A DNA stretch of 36,349 nucleotides from JBEKIK01 sp050013075 (GTDB taxonomy: Bacteria; Planctomycetota; Planctomycetia; Pirellulales; Thermoguttaceae). The stretch's first letter is position 1; each line of letters opens with the position of its first letter. Where the stretch lies: the NCBI GenBank assembly GCA_050013075.1, contig JBEKFZ010000039.1, positions 1 through 36,349 on the forward strand, given 5' to 3'. The position numbers were made by a program, and so were the translations under genes. Shown in pieces: positions 31,592 through 36,349 of the stretch. The notes below the pieces were generated by a model. It worked only from the letters and a program-made list of their open reading frames with translations, made no database searches and was not told the DNA's origin.

Positions 31592-32860
31592 TTAACGTTT
31601 TGACAATACGTCCTTCTCGTACTTTTTGACTACGTCCAGCCAGGCCCGGCCGGGCGGGACGTTCGACTTCTGGCAATAGTAATCCCACACCGCGCCTAAG
31701 GGCAGGATTTTTTGTTCTTCCAGCAATGCCAGCCGGGAGGTGAAATCGCCCTCGGCCTCCACGCGCCGGAGCGTATCGATCGGCTCCAAAAGCGCGGCCA
31801 GCAGGGCCTTGAGCATCGAGCGCGAGCCGATGATCCAGGCCGCCACACGGTTGATGCTGGCGTCGAAATAATCCAGCCCGATGTGCACCCGACCGAGGAA
31901 ATCGCCCCGGACCAGCTCCTGCGCGATGGCCATCAACTCGTCGGTCAGCGTTACAACGTGGTCGCTGTCCCAGCGCACTCCGCGGCTGACGTGCAGGAGA
32001 ATCTCGTCCAGCCAGGCCAGCACCGACGAAATCTTGTCCGAGATGACCTCGGTGGGATGGAAATGGCCGGCGTCCAGGCACAGCAATTTGCCGTTGCGGA
32101 CCGCGTAGCCCAGGTAAAACTCGTGCGATCCGACCACGTAGCTCTCCGAGCCGATGCCGAACAGCTTGCTTTCGACCGAGTCAAGATTCAACGCCGGATC
32201 GATCTGCTCGGCAAAAAGCGCGTCCAGCGATTCGGCCAGGCGCATTCGCGGACCCTTGCGGTCCACGGGCGTGTCTTTCAGTCCGTCCGGAACCCAGACG
32301 TTGGTCACGCACGGCGATTTCAATTCCTTGCCGATGGCCGCCCCGATTCGCCGGCAGGCTATGCCGTGCTCGATCCAAAACCGCCGTATGCCCGCGTCCG
32401 GGTGCGAGAGCGTCAGTCCGTCGGCGGCCTTGGGATGGGAAAAAAACGTGGGATTGAAATCCATGCCCATGCCTTTTGATTTGGCCCAGCCGATCCAGTT
32501 TTTAAAATGCTCCGGGTGCATTTCGTTGCGGTCAACTCGCTTGCCGCCGGTTTCGGCGTAACAGGCGTGGAGGTTCAGGCGGTGCGTGCCTGGAATCAGC
32601 GACAGGGCCGTATCCAAGTCGGCTCGCAACTCGTTGGCCGTTCGGGCCTTGCCCGGATAATTCCCCGTAACGGCCAGTCCGCCGCCCAGTTCCTGGCCCG
32701 CGTTTTCAAATCCGCCCACGTCGTCGCCCTGCCAACAGTGCAGCGAAACGGCAATGCCCGCTAAACGCCGCAATGCCCCGTCAACGTCCACGCCCCAGTC
32801 GGCATACAGTTGCCGGGCCGAATTAAAGGCCCCCTCGATGTGTTTGCTCGATTCTGACAT
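31592..32860 (-). CDS. rhaA: L-rhamnose isomerase
   Basis: A 422-aa cytosolic metalloenzyme that converts L-rhamnose to L-rhamnulose. Family features run through the protein: VSLHCWQGDDVGGFEN near the N-terminus, the region RLNLHACYAETGG, MGMDFNPTFFSHPKAADGLT, CVTNVWVPDGLKDTPVDRKG, GSESYVVGSHEFYLGYA and the metal-site region LCLDAGHFHPTEVISDKISS. Length is as expected (E. coli RhaA is 419). ATG at 32860 is preceded by AGG 5 bases away, weak but plausible. First gene of rhaA-rhaT-ROK; no aldolase (rhaD) or FGGY kinase (rhaB) in the window. Confidence 0.97.
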   Translation of the reverse strand: MSESSKHIEGAFNSARQLYADWGVDVDGALRRLAGIAVSLHCWQGDDVGGFENAGQELGGGLAVTGNYPGKARTANELRADLDTALSLIPGTHRLNLHACYAETGGKRVDRNEMHPEHFKNWIGWAKSKGMGMDFNPTFFSHPKAADGLTLSHPDAGIRRFWIEHGIACRRIGAAIGKELKSPCVTNVWVPDGLKDTPVDRKGPRMRLAESLDALFAEQIDPALNLDSVESKLFGIGSESYVVGSHEFYLGYAVRNGKLLCLDAGHFHPTEVISDKISSVLAWLDEILLHVSRGVRWDSDHVVTLTDELMAIAQELVRGDFLGRVHIGLDYFDASINRVAAWIIGSRSMLKALLAALLEPIDTLRRVEAEGDFTSRLALLEEQKILPLGAVWDYYCQKSNVPPGRAWLDVVKKYEKDVLSKR

Positions 32861-33072
32861 AATGCCTCGCTTTTTATATTAGACAAGTAATTTTGGGATA
32901 TTGGTTGGGATCTAAAGAAAACCGCATCCACAACAAGATTTTTACACAATTAAGGTAGATTTTGCACTACCCCGGCGAAGTTTGCAAGCACCCATCATTG
33001 AAAAAAATGAGGGGATTTTTTGACGGGCGCTCCCATAGCTGGAAATCCATGAAAACGCACTTTTCGCTATTC

Positions 33073-34353
33073 TTATGGATCTTTTTCCGCCTTCGCCCCG
33101 CCGCCGTCCGGCTTTTTTTCCAGTTCTTCGGCCCGTTTTTGATCCAGTTCGGCCCTTTCATTCTCCTTTAACAGCCGATAGGCTTCGGCGCGGTTGCGAA
33201 AGGCGGCCGGATCGGAAGGATCGAGGCGGATCGAGACCGTCAACTCCTTCACTGCTTCGGGGTACTGGCCTAATTGTATCCGGCAACGGCCGAGCCAGAG
33301 GTGGATCTCGGCGTTCTCCGTCATGCCTTCCGATTCGCCGTGCATCTCGGTTAGAAGCTGAATCGCCCTGTCGTATTGCCGCTCGCGCCAGTAGCGCTCC
33401 ACCGTGGTCCAGTCGTGATCGCGGGCGTAAGGCCGCCAGGGATAGGCTGTTTTATCGGTAAAAAACTTAAGCGCATCGTCGGGCTGCACCCACCAGACCG
33501 CATACCACAGAGCCGGGTCGGTGGGCAGCTTTTTCTTCGCCGCAAAGGGAAGAAAAACCTGAACGTAAAACGCCCGGATTTGCTCAGCGGTCAGCATCTC
33601 GTACTTCAAAATGCCCCCTACATATTCCTCCTTGGAAACTTTGCCCTCCTCAGCCTCCTTGTGCAGGCGGACGAACTCCTTGGCGTTATTGATGTTGTGC
33701 AGTTCGAACACCGCCCCGGCCCAGAGTTCCTCGAATGATCGAGCCTGGCCCCGGTTCGGCCCCTCGGTGTAGTTCGGCTCGATAAGGATCGCGCCGTGCA
33801 TTTTTTCGTCCGGGGCAATGTGCTCCGCGTCGGAGTGCAGCGGAGGCGTCGCATCCCAGTCGATAAGCGAGCTAAGGTCTTCGCCGGCGAATTTCCGCGC
33901 GGCCCAAGTCCGCAAAAACTCGATTTCTTCGCCGTATTGGGCCATGGCGGGCCGGTCTTTGAGCATCTTTTCCACTTGTTTCCGCCCGTGCTTAAGGGCC
34001 TCGGCCGAAAGCTCCTTTTTCGACGACGGTTGATATTTCACGCCTAAGTCGTTGGGATTGAGCCGAATGGCTTCTTTCATGTCGGCTATACCCTGCTGGT
34101 AATCGCCCTTGCGCAGCCGCGCCGTGCCCCTCATGCCGTGGAACTTGGCTTCCTCCGGCTTGAGTTTAACCGCTTCGCTAAACTCGGCAACGGCCTGATC
34201 GAAATCGTCTTGACCCAGCGCACTCAAACCCCGCTGGTAAGCCTCTGCGGCCTTGTCAGGGGGTTCGTCGGCAAACAAAACGCCGCCGGAAAACACGACA
34301 AGCACCGCAGAGGTGAAACACAAAAACAATTTATAAGGTATGTGGATGCTCAT
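33073..34353 (-). CDS. Exported TPR-repeat protein
   Basis: A 426-aa protein with an N-terminal signal (YKLFLCFTSAVLVVFSGGVL, cleavage near LFADE). Two clear tetratricopeptide pairs flank a middle domain of unknown fold: EAYQRGLSALGQDDFDQAVA, then AKFHGMRGTARLRKGDYQQG at the N-terminus, and EIHLWLGRCRIQLGQYPEAV, AFRNRAEAYRLLKENERAEL at the C-terminus. The tail is Lys/Gly-rich (EKKPDGGGAKAEKDP). TPRs mediate protein contacts. The middle part (about 110-330) has WDATPPLHSDAEHIAPDEK and a run of aromatic residues I do not recognise. Start ATG at 34353 gives the signal peptide. It lies 212 bp upstream of rhaA on the same strand, without clear linkage. Confidence 0.85.
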   Translation of the reverse strand: MSIHIPYKLFLCFTSAVLVVFSGGVLFADEPPDKAAEAYQRGLSALGQDDFDQAVAEFSEAVKLKPEEAKFHGMRGTARLRKGDYQQGIADMKEAIRLNPNDLGVKYQPSSKKELSAEALKHGRKQVEKMLKDRPAMAQYGEEIEFLRTWAARKFAGEDLSSLIDWDATPPLHSDAEHIAPDEKMHGAILIEPNYTEGPNRGQARSFEELWAGAVFELHNINNAKEFVRLHKEAEEGKVSKEEYVGGILKYEMLTAEQIRAFYVQVFLPFAAKKKLPTDPALWYAVWWVQPDDALKFFTDKTAYPWRPYARDHDWTTVERYWRERQYDRAIQLLTEMHGESEGMTENAEIHLWLGRCRIQLGQYPEAVKELTVSIRLDPSDPAAFRNRAEAYRLLKENERAELDQKRAEELEKKPDGGGAKAEKDP

Positions 34354-34682
34354 GTTCGAAAGTAAGTGGTTAGTGGTCAGTGGTCAGTGGACAGTTTTTA
34401 TAGGGTGCGTGAAACGCACCGCAAACTTTAGGGGATGGTGCGATGGTGCGTTTCACGCACCCTACATTATTGTGGTCAGGATTTAGGATTTAGAATTTGA
34501 TCTTCCGCATGAGTTCTGAACCCTGAACCCCGAACCCTGTCAACTATACCCTTAATTATCCGCAATCGCTTGCCATTGGACAACCCGGCATAAACGGGCG
34601 GATTTCGCGTTATTTATCCCGGCCGTCGGGTGGTTGCCGGGAAGGCCGAAAATACTTATTATTAACGAAATAGAGAAAAAGG
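34354..34682. other. Repeat-rich gap
   Basis: About 330 bp of non-coding sequence: the inverted repeat at 34401-34464, GTTAGTGGTCAGTGGTCAGT-type direct repeats near 34364, and a CCCTGAACCCCGAACCCTG repeat near 34519. It joins an aldo/keto reductase remnant at 34683. I see no gene here. Confidence 0.6.
34401..34464. repeat. Inverted repeat pair
   Basis: TAGGGTGCGTGAAACGCACC at 34401-34420 and its complement at 34445-34464, loop 24. Each arm is itself nearly palindromic (GGTGCGT..ACGCACC). Such sequences are common in planctomycete and cyanobacterial gaps. Confidence 0.8.
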
Positions 34683-34859
34683 TGCATCCCCTTTTTCACT
34701 CCGGCCAAGCGCGAGGCCTCTATCCGCTACGTGCTCGGCCTGGGCACAGTCGATGTAATGATCGTCGGCTTCGAACGCCCGGAAGAAATCGAGAATGTAA
34801 AGGAACTAACAAAGGCAGCATTGGAAGAAAAGAAAAAAGAAATATTAACAAATGGGTGA
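34683..34859 (+). pseudogene. Aldo/keto reductase C-terminal remnant
   Basis: In the frame from TGC at 34683 to TGA at 34857-34859 the sequence encodes CIPFFTPAKREASIRYVLGL, GTVDVMIVGFERPEEIENVK and a Lys-rich tail. This is the end of an aldo/keto reductase (TxAKREASIRYVLxLxxVDVMIVGF), missing everything before it; upstream in another frame KILIINEIEKK may be further debris. It lies 57 bp before the AT-rich endonuclease gene, so that insertion may have cut it. Confidence 0.75.
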
Positions 34860-34916
34860 GAAAAAGAATTGTGATCCTTTTTAATTCTGTTTTCTAATAA
34901 AAAGGTCATGTAGAAA

Positions 34917-36284
34917 ATGCTTATATTAGGTAAAATCCCTAATGAGAAGGGAGAGCAACTTGAAATCCTCACAAAGGATTTATTACAAAGCCTTGGATAT
35001 GTGAACTGCACAACCAACGTAATGACGGGGGGAGCAGAGATCGATGTGCGAGGACAATTCGCAATACCTTCACCAAATCAAACGCAACATCGAACTTTGA
35101 TATGCGAATGTAAAGCACATCAGACTGTGGTAGATATGACTCAGTGGAATAAGTTTCTTGGAAAGATCTATTTTCAAGAAGCTTGTGAGCAACAAGATGT
35201 GGGAGGATGCTTCATTGCTTTATCTGGAGTGAATGGCCATGTGCAGGGAAACTATGATGAATTATCTCGGCATAGGAAGAATATTTCTCTGATCCATGGA
35301 GACGAATTGCTGAAAGTTGTAGCAAAAATATACGAATTGTCTTCATTACAATCAATCAGCATACAAATTCATAATTTTACTGATAGGGTTATCATAAAAT
35401 TCGAACCAGCCTATTACCATAAAGCAATTTATTGGGTTGTCTTATTCGATCAAGGTGGCTACACAATTCTAAATGGGGTAGGTGCAACTATACCACAAGA
35501 AACAGCGGACAACTTGACGGACTTGCTACATTCCGAGACTGATGTGGGTAACTATATTAATTTGCAGGAAGAAGCAAGAGCCATAAATCGTTCGGCTTTG
35601 GCAAAAACCATCTTAGTAGCCACTTTGTTCCAAAATGATGGTTCTATTTCTAGTATTGAGAAACTCTTAGAGCTTGGCGTTACCTTATTACAAAATTACA
35701 ATGAGGCTTTTTCTACCACAGAACTTCGATCTGAACTGGAAACACTTATAAAAACTGGAATGCTGGCAATTGATTCTTCAAACAAATGTTTTATTCCAAC
35801 GACAGAAAAGAATGGCGAAAAACTGATTTCTATAGAGGTTTATAGAGTTTTATTTACAGTCGCATGTCCCATTACGGTACTTTGTTCCAATTATTACTAT
35901 GAAAATATTAATTCCGCATTATTAGGAGAAATTTGTAAAATCCAGGGAAATCTACCATTGCAACCGGACCAGATTCACAAAGCAATTCAGATTCTTCGGT
36001 TATCACCTACAGCACTTGCTAATGCCATCAGACCAATAGAAATCATAACAAGGCATAGAAATGGCAACATCGATCCAAATCTTATTGATAAGCTCGATGT
36101 TGATTACTTCTTCCGATTAATGTTTGACTCACTCAAACATGATTTTGATACGCGATCACTCCACAAGTATTTTCATAATGTTCGAGAAATTAGAGAATTA
36201 GAAACACTAAGTGAATTTATACTAAAAGATAAGTCAGGCATTATAATCGAAGGTGGTGTCCAACTTCAAATGCAACATGAATAG
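34917..36284 (+). CDS. Restriction endonuclease-like protein (Mrr-type N-terminal domain)
   Basis: A 455-aa protein. The N-terminal 100 residues fit a PD-(D/E)xK nuclease fold of Mrr type: Glu near residue 15 (EKGEQLEILTKDLLQSLGY), then GGAEIDVRGQF (D43) and LICECKAHQT (E64-x-K66), the D...E-x-K catalytic set. The remaining 350 residues are helical with no motif I recognise; it could be a DNA- or nucleotide-binding part. It is AT-rich compared with its neighbours, the mark of recent arrival. No methyltransferase is in the window, so a methylated-DNA-dependent or stand-alone defence nuclease are both possible. Start ATG 34917 is preceded by AAAAAGG, 11 bases away. Runs almost to the window end; the remaining 65 bp show nothing. 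Confidence 0.75.
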   Translation: MLILGKIPNEKGEQLEILTKDLLQSLGYVNCTTNVMTGGAEIDVRGQFAIPSPNQTQHRTLICECKAHQTVVDMTQWNKFLGKIYFQEACEQQDVGGCFIALSGVNGHVQGNYDELSRHRKNISLIHGDELLKVVAKIYELSSLQSISIQIHNFTDRVIIKFEPAYYHKAIYWVVLFDQGGYTILNGVGATIPQETADNLTDLLHSETDVGNYINLQEEARAINRSALAKTILVATLFQNDGSISSIEKLLELGVTLLQNYNEAFSTTELRSELETLIKTGMLAIDSSNKCFIPTTEKNGEKLISIEVYRVLFTVACPITVLCSNYYYENINSALLGEICKIQGNLPLQPDQIHKAIQILRLSPTALANAIRPIEIITRHRNGNIDPNLIDKLDVDYFFRLMFDSLKHDFDTRSLHKYFHNVREIRELETLSEFILKDKSGIIIEGGVQLQMQHE

Positions 36285-36349
36285 GAATTGATATTGGAGC
36301 AAAGTCGCTGGGTCGTTCGAATGTTGAGTTTTGCGAAACAGACGTTCGA

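Noticed and set aside
34634..34897. An 87-codon reading frame overlapping the aldo/keto reductase remnant
   Set aside because: Its residues show no protein-like pattern, while another frame of the same DNA encodes a clear aldo/keto reductase end.
36285..36349. A tRNA T-arm-like string (GGTCGTTCGAATG)
   Set aside because: No acceptor stem, D-arm or anticodon arm could be fitted around it.

Overview
The window looks like chromosomal DNA of a planctomycete, probably Pirellulales-like. Inferred clues are two secreted proteins ending in a PEP-CTERM sorting tail, a DUF1570-type metallopeptidase lipoprotein, many small secreted proteins of no known family, an L-rhamnose cluster, and gaps full of short GC-rich hairpin repeats. 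Most genes are GC-rich; two patches are clearly AT-rich and look acquired: 1.7-3.85 kb (AbiE-like toxin/antitoxin pair plus palindromes) and 34.9-36.3 kb (restriction-endonuclease-like gene).

Layout. 0-1.6 kb: start of a lipoprotein running off the left edge, then ispG (isoprenoid synthesis). 1.7-3.8 kb: AbiEii-like nucleotidyltransferase and AbiEi-like protein facing each other with overlapping 3' ends, followed by four long palindromes sharing one 16-bp core. 3.9-8.4 kb: glycosyltransferase, metallopeptidase lipoprotein, Pro/Tyr-rich secreted protein, SPOR-like lipoprotein and a tiny coiled-coil protein, with two copies of a 125-bp hairpin element. 8.4-15.3 kb: SDR-like protein, a family of very small membrane proteins (two intact, one without a start codon, one fused to a cysteinyl-tRNA-synthetase-like tail), a strong promoter driving a large beta-repeat PEP-CTERM protein, a terminator, and a GH53 galactanase. 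15.4-22.0 kb: an apparent signalling operon, TonB-dependent receptor - YfiR - CHASE8/HAMP histidine kinase - REC/kinase/REC hybrid. 22.0-26.2 kb: a MITE-like element, then a fused alpha+beta 2-oxoacid dehydrogenase E1 and a ketosynthase III with an N-terminal lipoyl domain. 26.7-29.0 kb: divergent HI0933-type flavoprotein and polysaccharide deacetylase. 29.0-32.9 kb: rhaA, rhaT and a ROK sugar kinase. 33.0-36.3 kb: TPR protein, aldo/keto reductase remnant, and the endonuclease-like gene.

How the genes work together. The strongest systems are (1) the receptor/YfiR/kinase operon, which keeps the periplasmic YfiR-CHASE8 pairing known from YfiBNR but replaces the cyclic-di-GMP output with phosphorelay and the outer-membrane YfiB with a TonB receptor; (2) the E1 plus lipoyl-ketosynthase pair, which suggests an acyl group made by E1 on the lipoyl arm could be handed directly to a ketosynthase; (3) L-rhamnose uptake and isomerisation with a non-FGGY kinase. 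The palindrome array beside the AbiE-like pair is the most unusual non-coding structure. No tRNA, rRNA or CRISPR array was seen.
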